Positions 24,683 to 33,129 of a stretch of 64,000 nucleotides of DNA are shown piece by piece. Origin of the DNA: Domibacillus sp. DTU_2020_1001157_1_SI_ALB_TIR_016 (GTDB lineage Bacteria; Bacillota; Bacilli; Bacillales; Domibacillaceae); the NCBI RefSeq assembly GCF_032341995.1, contig NZ_CP135439.1, forward strand, positions 1,612,001 through 1,676,000. The letters are read 5' to 3'. How positions within the stretch are numbered: position 1 is the stretch's first letter; each line of letters begins with the position of its first letter. The translations under genes were made by a program, and so were the position numbers. The notes under the pieces were generated by a model, which searched no databases, was not told the DNA's origin, and saw only the letters and a program-made list of their open reading frames with translations.

Positions 24683-24886
24683 AAAAACGGATCCTTTATG
24701 GGATCCGTTTCAGGCTGCCCGCAAACGCCCGCTTTCGGCGTCACTTGCCGACTGTGAATGCTCATGACCCGAAAAAGGTCACTCCGCTTCCCAGCCGGCG
24801 GCGTTCCTGGAAAGACAGACGTTTTCACTCAGCCTGCTTTCTTACTTTGTCTACACTCAAAAACGGATCCTTTATAGGATCCGTTT
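24683..24886 (+). mobile_element. Terminator-nested 150-bp element, copy A
   Basis: Element at 24711-24858 (148 bp), plus orientation, flanked by two 28-bp copies (27 identical) of a hairpin AAAAACGGATCC ... GGATCCGTTT (24683-24710 and 24859-24886). The left copy ends after three T, the right copy keeps five T. It lies between the 79-aa gene and the convergent NAD kinase; both can still use a terminator. The internal pairs of the family are present, with GCCGACTG carrying one mismatch. Confidence 0.8.
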
Positions 24887-24890
24887 TTGA

Positions 24891-25691
24891 TTAAAGAAAT
24901 GTTCGCTGTACTTTATGCCAGAATGAATTGTTTTTTAATTTAACCGTTTTAATAATGCTGCCGGTCATTTCCACTTCGATGTTTTGAATATTTTGGATGC
25001 TGAGCGCTTCATTGTCCAGGCCGATCACCGGGTAGTTATTGCCGTCTTGTGCGATGCTCAGCGTCAGCTTGCGGTCACTGTGTAAGATAAACGATGAACC
25101 GAGCGTACGGAATTGGTTATTGTTTAAAGATGCCATTTCATTCACCTGCATACACGGAATGCGAGGGTCTACAACAGCTCCATTTAAGGACCGGTTGTAA
25201 GCTGTGCTTCCAGTTGGTGTAGAAACAACAATGCCGTCACCGCGGAATGTTTCAAAGTGAAGGTCATCAATATGTACGTCCATGACTAACGTTTTAATAA
25301 TGGAAGAGCGAACGGACAGCTCGTTCAAGCATTTGAAATGAGATTCACCGTCAATATGCACATCTATCACCGGATAGCGGCGCACTTCCACTCCTGCCGA
25401 TTGAATCGCTTCGATCATTTTCTCCGTATCGCGAATGTGAAAATCACAATACAAGCTTGCTTCCACTTCGTCTGTTATACCGACGTATAAGCAGTCATCA
25501 CGGAACCCGGATTTGCGGACCGCCTGCAAAAACGCTCCGTCGCCGCCGACCCCCACAATAATATTGGCTTCTTTGTAATCATCCACTACGACAAATCCCT
25601 GTTCTTCAGCAAGTGTAATCAGTTTTTGGATGTCAGGCAGTTTTTCAGGATCTTTTTTATACGAAAAAAACATATTTCTTCTTGATTCCAT
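24891..25691 (-). CDS. nadK: NAD kinase (PpnK/NadK2 type)
   Basis: 266 residues; phosphorylates NAD to NADP. The GGDGAFLQAV nucleotide-binding motif lies near residue 49, NELSVRSSIIKT near 122, and FETFRGDGIVVSTPTGSTAY (second glycine-rich and Gly-Ser-Thr motif) near 150. The sequence follows the second B. subtilis NAD kinase (YtdI/PpnKB) throughout, including the FWHKVQRTFL end. The start ATG 25691 has AAGGAGTTTTAGCC upstream. Cytoplasmic, single-gene unit. Confidence 0.9.
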   Translation of the reverse strand: MESRRNMFFSYKKDPEKLPDIQKLITLAEEQGFVVVDDYKEANIIVGVGGDGAFLQAVRKSGFRDDCLYVGITDEVEASLYCDFHIRDTEKMIEAIQSAGVEVRRYPVIDVHIDGESHFKCLNELSVRSSIIKTLVMDVHIDDLHFETFRGDGIVVSTPTGSTAYNRSLNGAVVDPRIPCMQVNEMASLNNNQFRTLGSSFILHSDRKLTLSIAQDGNNYPVIGLDNEALSIQNIQNIEVEMTGSIIKTVKLKNNSFWHKVQRTFL

Positions 25692-25767
25692 TGGCTAAAA
25701 CTCCTTTATCGTACAAGATACCTCCATTCTAATGTATAACGGCGGCAATAGTAAAGAAGGACGCCAG

Positions 25768-26066
25768 GTGAAAAAAGCAATTGTGATTGGTGCAGGAATC
25801 AGGAGCCTGGCTGCCACTGTTACATTACAGTCAAGAGGCATACATACAACGGTTTTGACGAAAATCCGCACGCAGGAGGCAAAATGAGGAGTGTCAATGT
25901 TCCAAAACCCGTTACTGAGAATCGTGGATCTGGAACGCATAGGCATTCATATGTCAACGAAGAACGGTAAAGTCATCTCTCTTAAAAATGGTTTCACCCA
26001 TATCCGTAAAGGGGCTGGCAATAAAATGAACGCTCTGGTTTCAGCAGGGGACTTCTATCTTTATTA
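25768..26066 (+). pseudogene. Relic of a CrtI-type carotenoid desaturase N-terminus
   Basis: GTG 25768 opens KKAIVIGAGIRSLAATVTLQ then SRGIHTTVL, a dinucleotide-binding start typical of phytoene/diapophytoene desaturases (normally GAGIGGLAAA). After a frameshift the diagnostic ENPHAGGKMRSVNV continues in another frame, followed by scrambled remains to about 26066. The remaining ~400 residues of such an enzyme are absent. The organism has lost this copy of a pigment gene. Confidence 0.65.
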
Positions 26067-26193
26067 AAGCTAAGAAGAAATGACTTTGCCTGCCGACCCT
26101 GTCATCCCGCCTGTTAATGCGCTGCATACGCGTTTAGAAAAGAATGGAAAGGGAACGTTTCTACTAAACAAGTAAGCGCAGGAGGGAAACAGC

Positions 26194-27894
26194 TTGGCAA
26201 ACGAATGGTGGAAAACAGCAGTCATTTATCACATATATCCCCGCAGTTTTCAAGACAGTAACGGAGATGGGATTGGTGATTTACAGGGCATCATTTCAAA
26301 GCTGGATTATGTGAAAAAGCTGGGGGTGGATGCGATTTGGCTTTCACCGGTATACAAGTCGCCGAATGTCGACTATGGATATGACGTATCGGATCACCGG
26401 GCCATATCAGAAGACTATGGCACGATGACGGATATGGAGGAATTGATTTTTGAAGCAAATCAACGCGGACTAAAAGTGATTTTAGACATTGTGTACAATC
26501 ATACATCAGATCAGCATCGCTGGTTTTTAGATGCGAAAAAGTCGAAAACGAGCCGGTTTCGGGATTTTTATCATTGGCGCCCCGGCACTCCCGATGGTCC
26601 GCCCTCCGACTGGATGTCTACCTATAATACAAGTGCATGGGAATTTGATGAAAAAACGGGTGAGTATTATCTGCATATGAACAGCCGGCGGCAGGTGGAT
26701 TTAAACTGGGAAAACCCGAATGTCATCCATGAAGTAAAAGAAATGATGATTTTCTGGATCCGAAAAGGCGTTTCGGGATTTCGGATTGACCAGCTTGGCC
26801 ACATTAACAAAAAGAAATCACTGCCGTCATACGAACAATATGCAGACAAAGAAGCGGATCCCCATTTCGAAATCATTAAAGATGAAGGAGCCCATCCGTA
26901 CGTCCATCATTTAAACGAAGCCGTTTTTTCAAAATACAGCATGATGACGGTTGGAGAAAGCGGCTCGGCTACACCGGAAGAAGCCCTTTTGTATACTGAT
27001 CCGGCTCGGCGCGAAGTGAATATGGTGTTTTCCTTTGACCACCTGCAGATTGAAGAAGGAGACTCGGAATCCGATGTAAAAGTAAATGTGGTCCAGTTAA
27101 AAAAAGTAATGGAAAAATGGCAGAAAACCCTGGAGGAAAAGGGCTGGAATACGCTGTTTTGGTGCAATCACGATGAGCCGCGCATTGTCACGCGTTTTGG
27201 AGACGAAGGCGAGCACTGTGCAGCGTCTGCTAAAATGCTGGCCGCAACACTACATATGATGAAAGGAACACCGTATATTTACCAGGGAGAAGAAATCGGC
27301 ATGACAAATGCAGATTTTGAAGGAATAGAGGAGTTTCGGGACAGCAAGTCGATTACAGAGTTTCACCAGCGCCATTATGAACAAAATGAGGAAAAAGAAA
27401 GCGTGCTGGCCGACTTAAATAAAAGAAGCCGTGATCAGGCAAGAACGCCCATGCAGTGGGATGATGGGAAAAATGCCGGGTTTACGGAGGGAGAACCGTG
27501 GATTAAGGTCAATAATAACTATTTAAGTGTGAATGTACAGCAGAACCTCGATGACCCGGAATCAGTTTTTTGGTTTTACCATAAACTGATTCACATTCGG
27601 AAAACAGAACCGGTTGTGACCGAAGGAACCTTTGATTTAATGGCGCCGGATCATCCTTCGGTGTTTGCTTATACGCGGACAGGAGGGGGCGAAGTACTGC
27701 TTGTTATCAGTCATTTTGGCAAAAAGCCGGTTTCTTTTGCAGTAGACAGGGAGCAGATAAGCGGCCTGTCGGGTCACCTGCTTTTATCCAATTACACAGT
27801 GGAGGATGACGCGTCGGCTCTGGAGAAACCTTTTGAGCTGCGTCCGTATGAAACAAGGATTTATCTGTTTAAAGAAACGGAAAAAGAACGATAA
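26194..27894 (+). CDS. GH13 alpha-glucosidase (oligo-1,6-glucosidase type)
   Basis: 566 residues, TTG start after GCAGGAGGGAAACAGC. A GH13 barrel that hydrolyses short alpha-glucosides in the cytoplasm: region I DIVYNHTSDQH, region II GFRIDQLGH with the catalytic Asp, region III TVGESGS with the acid/base Glu, region IV CNHDEPRI with the third Asp. The calcium-type loop DSNGDGIGDLQGI and the QPDLNW-equivalent QVDLNWENP are present. The residue pattern after the catalytic Asp (QLGHINK) differs from the common VINFISK, so substrate preference is uncertain. No signal peptide. No PTS or regulator neighbour. Confidence 0.85.
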   Translation: MANEWWKTAVIYHIYPRSFQDSNGDGIGDLQGIISKLDYVKKLGVDAIWLSPVYKSPNVDYGYDVSDHRAISEDYGTMTDMEELIFEANQRGLKVILDIVYNHTSDQHRWFLDAKKSKTSRFRDFYHWRPGTPDGPPSDWMSTYNTSAWEFDEKTGEYYLHMNSRRQVDLNWENPNVIHEVKEMMIFWIRKGVSGFRIDQLGHINKKKSLPSYEQYADKEADPHFEIIKDEGAHPYVHHLNEAVFSKYSMMTVGESGSATPEEALLYTDPARREVNMVFSFDHLQIEEGDSESDVKVNVVQLKKVMEKWQKTLEEKGWNTLFWCNHDEPRIVTRFGDEGEHCAASAKMLAATLHMMKGTPYIYQGEEIGMTNADFEGIEEFRDSKSITEFHQRHYEQNEEKESVLADLNKRSRDQARTPMQWDDGKNAGFTEGEPWIKVNNNYLSVNVQQNLDDPESVFWFYHKLIHIRKTEPVVTEGTFDLMAPDHPSVFAYTRTGGGEVLLVISHFGKKPVSFAVDREQISGLSGHLLLSNYTVEDDASALEKPFELRPYETRIYLFKETEKER

Positions 27895-27895
27895 A

Positions 27896-27927
27896 AAGCC
27901 GGCTGCTGCTGCAGCCGGCTTTTTTTG
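27896..27927. terminator. Terminator between glucosidase and GNAT genes
   Basis: AAGCCGGCTGC / GCAGCCGGCTT hairpin with A run before and seven T after; works for the plus-strand glucosidase and possibly for the convergent GNAT gene. Confidence 0.8.
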
Positions 27928-28023
27928 GGATTTTAAATTTTCTCAGTTGAATGAGCGTCACGGTAAAAACTCAACGCTTTACTAGTGAAGGAGTATGTGG
28001 ACGAGGATAATTGGAATTGTTTG

Positions 28024-28575
28024 TTACGCTTCCATTGCCTGTTCGTTTTCCTGATCGTTACGCATTAAATAAAGCGTGAAGAGATCTTTCGGTACTTCAT
28101 ATAAATCGAATACTGCTTCGTTTTGATTTAATTTAGCATACACATCGGGCCGTGTTTCATTAGCCAAAACAACATAGGGCAGTTTTTCTGCCGCTTTGCG
28201 TGAGCGTATATTCACTTTGCGAATGGACATATAAACCGATTCAATATCCATTTCATAAAACAGCTCTCTGAAAAACTCTTCTTTGGCTGGTGCATTGTAG
28301 CCTTTGCCGTGATAAGGCTTGCCGAGCCACGTGCCGAGAAAGCCGGCGCCATTTTCAATATCATACAAGTTGATCGTGCCGATTGGGCTGCCCCATTCGT
28401 CAAGAATCGTTCGCGAAATCAGTTCACCCCGTTCTTCCGCTTCAATCGTTTGCTTGGTGGCAAACACAAACTCCTCGTATGAGTGGACTTTTTGGCGCAC
28501 AAAAGGGAACACATCCGGGTGCGTCATCAAATCAAATAAAACATGACTTTCATGAACATCGCGTTTCTTCAACAT
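28024..28575 (-). CDS. GNAT acetyltransferase, RimJ/RimL-like
   Basis: 183 residues from ATG 28575 (GAGGAGGGAAAGAAA upstream; a longer frame has no support). The start LKKRDVHESHVLFDLMTHPD and the acetyl-CoA loop in FLGTWLGKPYHGKGYNAPAK fit GNAT enzymes that acetylate ribosomal protein termini or small amines. The substrate is unknown. It is transcribed alone. Confidence 0.75.
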   Translation of the reverse strand: MLKKRDVHESHVLFDLMTHPDVFPFVRQKVHSYEEFVFATKQTIEAEERGELISRTILDEWGSPIGTINLYDIENGAGFLGTWLGKPYHGKGYNAPAKEEFFRELFYEMDIESVYMSIRKVNIRSRKAAEKLPYVVLANETRPDVYAKLNQNEAVFDLYEVPKDLFTLYLMRNDQENEQAMEA

Positions 28576-28877
28576 TTTCTTTCCCTCCTCTGTTTTACAC
28601 AACGAGGGCATAGCGGTTCATACGTGCCGATCCACCCTCGAAATTTTTTAAAAAACAAACAAGACCGTCACAACTGCAGCCTGTCCATAAAAAAATTCCG
28701 GGATGGGAATCGAACCCATTAGAACCGATAGAAGAAACCGGTGGCGCACCATTTGCCTTCCCAATACAACTAGCATTAAAATGTCGTCGTTAATCACATC
28801 ATATAAAATTTTTACCCATTTGAAAATAGATTTTAACCTCAAATTAAAAATTTTTTCGACATGATTTTAAATTTTAA
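28576..28877. other. Intergenic region with a tRNA 3'-half-like fragment
   Basis: On the minus strand, 28696-28766 contains ATGGG-TTCGATT-CCCAT, a perfect T-arm, followed by CCCGGAA and a T run. No matching 5' acceptor (TTCCGGG) or D-arm is found upstream, so this is at most a tRNA fragment, as is often left at integration sites. Confidence 0.4.
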
Positions 28878-28905
28878 TTGAAAATGAATATCATTATCGT
28901 ATAAT
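28878..28905 (+). promoter_or_regulatory. Promoter with Fur box for efeOBU
   Basis: TTGAAA (28878-28883), 16-bp spacer, TATAAT (28900-28905). The sequence GAAAATGAATATCATTATC (28880-28898) is a good match to the Fur box and covers both promoter elements, so Fur-iron would block transcription. Confidence 0.75.
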
Positions 28906-28950
28906 TAAGAGAAAATTCAGTATGCACCGCATAAAAGGAGAAGAAATAGA

Positions 28951-29781
28951 ATGAAAAAATGGATCAAAACAACGACGATTTTGGCAGCGGCGGCTTCACT
29001 TGCTGCGTGCAGCCAGGAAAAAGCGGCTGAACCTGCTGAGACGGAAAAAACACCAGATTTATCCAATGTGACAGAAGAGTACCGAGCGTATGCCATTAGT
29101 GAAATAGATGCATTTGTAACCGAGACTGAAGGTTTTGCTGAGGCAGTCAAGTCAGGCGATATCGAAGAAGCAAAAGCCGCGTATGCGCCGGCTCGTATGC
29201 ATTATGAGCGTGCGGAGCCAATTGCCGAAGTATTTGGCGATTTAGATCCGAAAATCGATGCGCGTGAAGGTGATGTTCCCGAAGCGGAGTGGACAGGCTA
29301 TCACCGGATTGAAAAAGGACTTTGGGTTGACGGCACAACAGAAGGCTACGAACAATATGCGCAGCAGCTCATCGATGACACAAAGCTGCTTCGTGCAAAA
29401 GTAGAAACAGTTGAAGTAACACCGGATCTTTTAATTACAGGAGCCGTCGATTTATTGAATGAAGTGTCGACATCGAAAGTAACAGGTGAAGAAGACAGGT
29501 ATTCACATACGGACTTGTATGATTTTGCAGCAAATGTAGAGGGAGCGGAAAAAATCTTTACCCTGCTGCAGCCGGAACTGAAGAAAAAGGATGAAGCGCT
29601 GTCGACTGAAATCGAATCGAAATTCGATGACGTATACACCCTGCTCAACAATCAGAAAAAAGGCGATGCTTATACGCTGTATACAGATTTATCCGAGTCA
29701 GAAATTAAAGAACTCAGTCAAGCGATCGATGCGCTTGCAGAACCACTTTCACAGCTGGGCATTGTAACGGAGGCGTCCTAA
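28951..29781 (+). CDS. efeO: EfeO iron-uptake lipoprotein
   Basis: 276 residues. The lipoprotein signal ends at SLAAC. The mature protein is an all-alpha EfeO/imelysin-like domain with the HxxE motif in WTGYHRIEKGLW (near residue 112) that binds metal. In the EfeUOB system it presents iron to the permease. It lacks the N-terminal cupredoxin domain of long EfeO proteins, as in B. subtilis YwbM-type proteins. First gene of the efeO-efeB-efeU operon, behind a Fur box. Confidence 0.9.
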   Translation: MKKWIKTTTILAAAASLAACSQEKAAEPAETEKTPDLSNVTEEYRAYAISEIDAFVTETEGFAEAVKSGDIEEAKAAYAPARMHYERAEPIAEVFGDLDPKIDAREGDVPEAEWTGYHRIEKGLWVDGTTEGYEQYAQQLIDDTKLLRAKVETVEVTPDLLITGAVDLLNEVSTSKVTGEEDRYSHTDLYDFAANVEGAEKIFTLLQPELKKKDEALSTEIESKFDDVYTLLNNQKKGDAYTLYTDLSESEIKELSQAIDALAEPLSQLGIVTEAS

Positions 29782-29782
29782 A

Positions 29783-31015
29783 GTGGAAAAATTTTTAAAG
29801 AAAGAAATATCGCGCCGCAGTGTTTTAAAAGCGGGCGGTATTGGTGCAGCCGGTTTGTTCATTGGCGCGTCTGGCGCCGGCAGCCTGCTGTCGCTTGGCG
29901 CTTCTGCCTCTGAAAAAAGTACAGGCACGGTGTCCTTTTACGGAACACACCAGGCGGGCATTACAACGCCTGCTCAAAATCATCTGTACTTTGCGGCATT
30001 AACCTTAACCACAACAGAGCGGGCAGAAGTGATCGCTCTTTTCAAAGAATGGACAGCTGCTGCTGCTCAAATGGCCGAAGGAAAATCGATCGGCCGGCCG
30101 GCTGAAAATGAACTTATGCCGCCTGAAGATACAGGGGAAGCAGCCGGCCTTGACGCTTCCAATCTGACAATGACCTTTGGGGTAGGCCCGGGCTTTTTTA
30201 AAAAATTAAATGTAACGAGCCGCCAGCCGGCAGAGCTGAAAGACCTTCCGTCTTTTTCGTTTGATGCGATTGAAGAACAGTGGTCAGGTGGAGACGTCTG
30301 TATTCAGGCATGTGCAGATGATCCACAGGTCGCGTTCCATGCAGTGCGCAATCTCGTTCGCCTTGCCCGTGGGAAAATGCAGCTGAAATGGACACAGGCT
30401 GCTTTTCAGCGGACGAAACAAGCGAATACGGAAAATGAGACACCGCGTAATTTATTCGGCTTCAAAGACGGGACTGGAAATCCAGATCATACAAGCAAAA
30501 AAGCAATGAGTGAGCATGTCTGGGCAACAGATGGCTGGATGGCCGGAGGCACCTATATGGTTGTGCGCCGCGTACAGATGTTTATCGAAGTGTGGGACCG
30601 GACTACATTGAAAGAACAGGAAGCGACATTTGGGCGCCACCGCTCAAGCGGTGCACCGCTGGGAGGGAAAGATGAATTTGAAAAAATTGATCTTTCTAAA
30701 AAGGACGAAACAGGCCAAAAACAAATACTGCCGAATTCTCATACAGCGCTTGCGCATGGAGACGGAAGCATCAAGATTTTGCGCCGATCGTATTCCTACG
30801 CGGATGGACTGGATCCAAAAACAGGCAGCTTTGATGCAGGACTTTTGTTTATTAGTTTTCAGCGGAGCATTCAAAAGCAATTCGTGCCGATTCAAACACG
30901 CCTGGCAAACAGTGATAAGCTGAATGAATATACGATTCATCGAGGAAGTGCCGTGTTTGCCTGCCTGCCCGGTGTGAAAAAAGGAGGCTGGCTCGGTGAA
31001 ACGTTTCTTTCTTAA
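29783..31015 (+). CDS. efeB: EfeB haem-dependent (DyP-type) peroxidase, Tat-exported
   Basis: 410 residues, GTG start one base after the efeO stop. A twin-arginine signal SRRSVLKAGG lies at residues 9-18. The DyP motif GFKDGTGNPD (near 235) and the downstream haem-binding histidine region are present. EfeB oxidises ferrous iron or takes part in iron recovery from haem on the outside of the membrane. Second gene of the operon. Confidence 0.9.
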   Translation: MEKFLKKEISRRSVLKAGGIGAAGLFIGASGAGSLLSLGASASEKSTGTVSFYGTHQAGITTPAQNHLYFAALTLTTTERAEVIALFKEWTAAAAQMAEGKSIGRPAENELMPPEDTGEAAGLDASNLTMTFGVGPGFFKKLNVTSRQPAELKDLPSFSFDAIEEQWSGGDVCIQACADDPQVAFHAVRNLVRLARGKMQLKWTQAAFQRTKQANTENETPRNLFGFKDGTGNPDHTSKKAMSEHVWATDGWMAGGTYMVVRRVQMFIEVWDRTTLKEQEATFGRHRSSGAPLGGKDEFEKIDLSKKDETGQKQILPNSHTALAHGDGSIKILRRSYSYADGLDPKTGSFDAGLLFISFQRSIQKQFVPIQTRLANSDKLNEYTIHRGSAVFACLPGVKKGGWLGETFLS

Positions 31016-32693
31016 GGTGGCTGCTGTTTTCGTTATTATATGCGGAACAGGAATACAAAGTGCCTCAGCAGCAACGGATACGGACGCTTTATTTGTGCCG
31101 GTTGGCGATGCGATGATGGATGCGAAAAGGGGTGACTTTGCGGGAGTCGTCGATAATATGGCGGCCTTTCAAACAGAGTGGGACAAGCTCGGTGTAAAGT
31201 CTGATGAGGTAGACTCCGCTTTCTCATCTGCCCAAAAAGCAGCCCAACATAAACATCAGGAAGATGTACAGGCGTCATTGAAGCAGCTGTCATCGGCTCT
31301 CGTGCGTGTGGACGAACAGCTCAATCCGGTTGACCAGGATGCAGAGCGCAAAAAAGTCGCCGCTCTCCTGCCTGTTCTGGCAGAAATGAAGAAAAGTGAA
31401 GTGACGGAGGTGTCTTATCGTTCTTTTGAATCAGAATGGAATGCGGTTGAAAAAATTGTAAATGCAGAGAGTACAGCCGCCTATGGCGATATTGAAACGA
31501 ATATGGCGCTGCTTCGGATTTCTGTTGTGAAAGAGCCGTCCGACCCGGCCGAAATCAAGCGGGCTGTCGGAACACTTGAAGAAGCGATTAACCGCTACTT
31601 GAACGGCACAGAACAAGGTGCTGCAAAGAAAGCGGACCTGACAGAATATGCTGCCCTTCTCAAGCAGGCAGAAAGCGAAGCGGGAGGTGGGCAGAGCAGT
31701 GCCGCTGCTGCGACACTTACAGCCGCTATTTCAATGTGGCCTTCTGTTGAAGGAGCCGTTCAAGTAAAGGATGCTTCTCTTTACAGCGATATTGAAGTAA
31801 AGATCCCGGAAGCGGCCGGCCTGCTATCTTCCCAGAATCCAGATAACGAAAGGGCAGCAGAAATGATTGCAGGCATTGAAGCCCGCCTGGCACCGCTTGC
31901 TGATGCTTCCTCTTACACATGGTGGGATGCCGCGCTTGTTCTTCTTCGGGAAGGACTTGAAGCGGTACTTATACTTTCCGCTCTGCTTGCCTTTTTGTCA
32001 AAAACAGGACAGGAGCGGGCGAAAAAATGGATCTGGCTCGGGGCAGGGGGCGGCATTTTGGCCAGTGTGGCTGCCGCTGTTTTATTGAGCCAGGTGTTTA
32101 CAGGCCTTGCGGGTGCTGCCGGCCGTGAATACATGGAAGGGCTGACGGGTATCGCCGCTGTTGTGATGATGATTGGGGTTGGTACCTGGCTGCATGGAAA
32201 GTCAAATATTGCGAAGTGGAACGCTTTTGTGAAGCAGTCGGTGGGAAAAGCCGCGGCGTCAGGAAGCATCCTGTCATTTGCATTTATCAGCTTTTTATCG
32301 GTGTTCAGAGAGGGCGCCGAAACGATTATTTTTTATGCCGGCATGGCACCGGATATGAGTGCAGGGGCACTTGCCGCCGGTATTGCCCTTGCTTTTTTCA
32401 TTGTGTCAGCCGTTGGGCTGATCGTGATCAAGTACAGTGTTCGCGTACCGATGCGCCTTTTTTTCACGGGCGCCGCTCTGTTAATCTATGTATTGGCTTT
32501 TAAAATTTTGGGTAAAAGCATTCATTCTCTTCAGGTTGCCGGAGTCATCGATACTCATACAGCTTCAGCTGTGCCGTTTATTGATGTAATTGGCTTATAC
32601 CCGACGCTTGAAACGATGCTGCCGCAGATTATTCTACTTATTATCATTGTCATTTTGGCACTTTGGTTTAAAAAACAGGAATCAGCTGCTTGA
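30996..32693 (+). CDS. efeU: EfeU ferrous iron permease (FTR1 family) with long extracellular domain
   Basis: 565 residues, GTG start overlapping efeB by 20 bp, with AAAGGAGG inside efeB. Residues 1-25 are a signal peptide. About 280 residues of helical extracellular domain follow. The membrane part begins near 305 and carries the two iron-binding REXXE motifs, REGLE near 318 and REGAE near 437. It imports iron across the membrane. The stop codon overlaps the -35 box of the riboflavin promoter. Confidence 0.9.
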   Translation: MKRFFLKVAAVFVIICGTGIQSASAATDTDALFVPVGDAMMDAKRGDFAGVVDNMAAFQTEWDKLGVKSDEVDSAFSSAQKAAQHKHQEDVQASLKQLSSALVRVDEQLNPVDQDAERKKVAALLPVLAEMKKSEVTEVSYRSFESEWNAVEKIVNAESTAAYGDIETNMALLRISVVKEPSDPAEIKRAVGTLEEAINRYLNGTEQGAAKKADLTEYAALLKQAESEAGGGQSSAAAATLTAAISMWPSVEGAVQVKDASLYSDIEVKIPEAAGLLSSQNPDNERAAEMIAGIEARLAPLADASSYTWWDAALVLLREGLEAVLILSALLAFLSKTGQERAKKWIWLGAGGGILASVAAAVLLSQVFTGLAGAAGREYMEGLTGIAAVVMMIGVGTWLHGKSNIAKWNAFVKQSVGKAAASGSILSFAFISFLSVFREGAETIIFYAGMAPDMSAGALAAGIALAFFIVSAVGLIVIKYSVRVPMRLFFTGAALLIYVLAFKILGKSIHSLQVAGVIDTHTASAVPFIDVIGLYPTLETMLPQIILLIIIVILALWFKKQESAA

Positions 32694-32719
32694 CAGTATA
32701 TCGAAACAAAGTTCATAAT
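32690..32719 (+). promoter_or_regulatory. Promoter of the riboflavin operon
   Basis: TTGACA (32690-32695), 18-bp spacer, CATAAT (32714-32719), immediately ahead of the FMN riboswitch. Confidence 0.6.
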
Positions 32720-32740
32720 GGTAACAACATTCGAATAAAC

Positions 32741-32880
32741 CTTTCCGGGGCAGGGTGCAACTCCCGACCGGCGGTGTTGGGCGTTAAGGCCCTCAGTCCG
32801 TGACCCGCATCATGTGCATGCGGTGGATCTGGTGTGATTCCGGAGCCGACAGTGAAAGTCTGGATGGGAGGAAAGGATAG
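32741..32880 (+). ncRNA. FMN riboswitch (RFN element)
   Basis: The RFN core is recognisable: GGGGCAGGGTGCAACTCCCG, ACCGGCGGTG, AGTCCGTGACCCGC, GGTGTGATTCCGG AGCCGACAGTGAAAG and GGATGGGAGGAAAGG. It controls riboflavin synthesis by FMN-dependent premature termination; a terminator follows at 32930. Confidence 0.95.
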
Positions 32881-32929
32881 TGTACGTTTTCTGAATTTTT
32901 GGAAGGGAAACGTTTATTTCTTGATGCTA

Positions 32930-32967
32930 AAAGCCCCGTATTGACTGTCAATGCGGGGCTTATTTTT
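32930..32967 (+). terminator. Riboswitch expression-platform terminator
   Basis: AAGCCCCGTATTGAC / GTCAATGCGGGGCTT hairpin followed by ATTTTT. It forms when FMN is bound. Confidence 0.85.
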
Positions 32968-33092
32968 GTCTAGCTCCAGGCGCCATCGGAGGTCCACACG
33001 ATGTGGATCACAAAAGCATTGCAGCATGATGCTGCGTTTTAGCTTTTGTTCCTTATGAGCCGATAAGCAGGCGCCTTGCGCTTTTCTTGTGT
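32968..33092. repeat. Bacillaceae GTCTAGCTCCAGGCGCC-type repeat
   Basis: Begins TTGTCTAGCTCCAGGCGCC and ends GCAGGCGCCTTGCGCTTTTC then TTGTGTAC. This end pair is familiar from dispersed intergenic repeats of many Bacillus genomes. It sits between the riboswitch terminator and ribD and will be part of the leader transcript. Confidence 0.65.
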
Positions 33093-33129
33093 ACAGGCGG
33101 TATTTTGACTAAGGAGGATGGCTCTTCTC

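Noticed and set aside
28696..28766. Complete tRNA gene on the minus strand
   Set aside because: The 5' acceptor strand, D-arm and anticodon arm cannot be found; only the 3' half is present.
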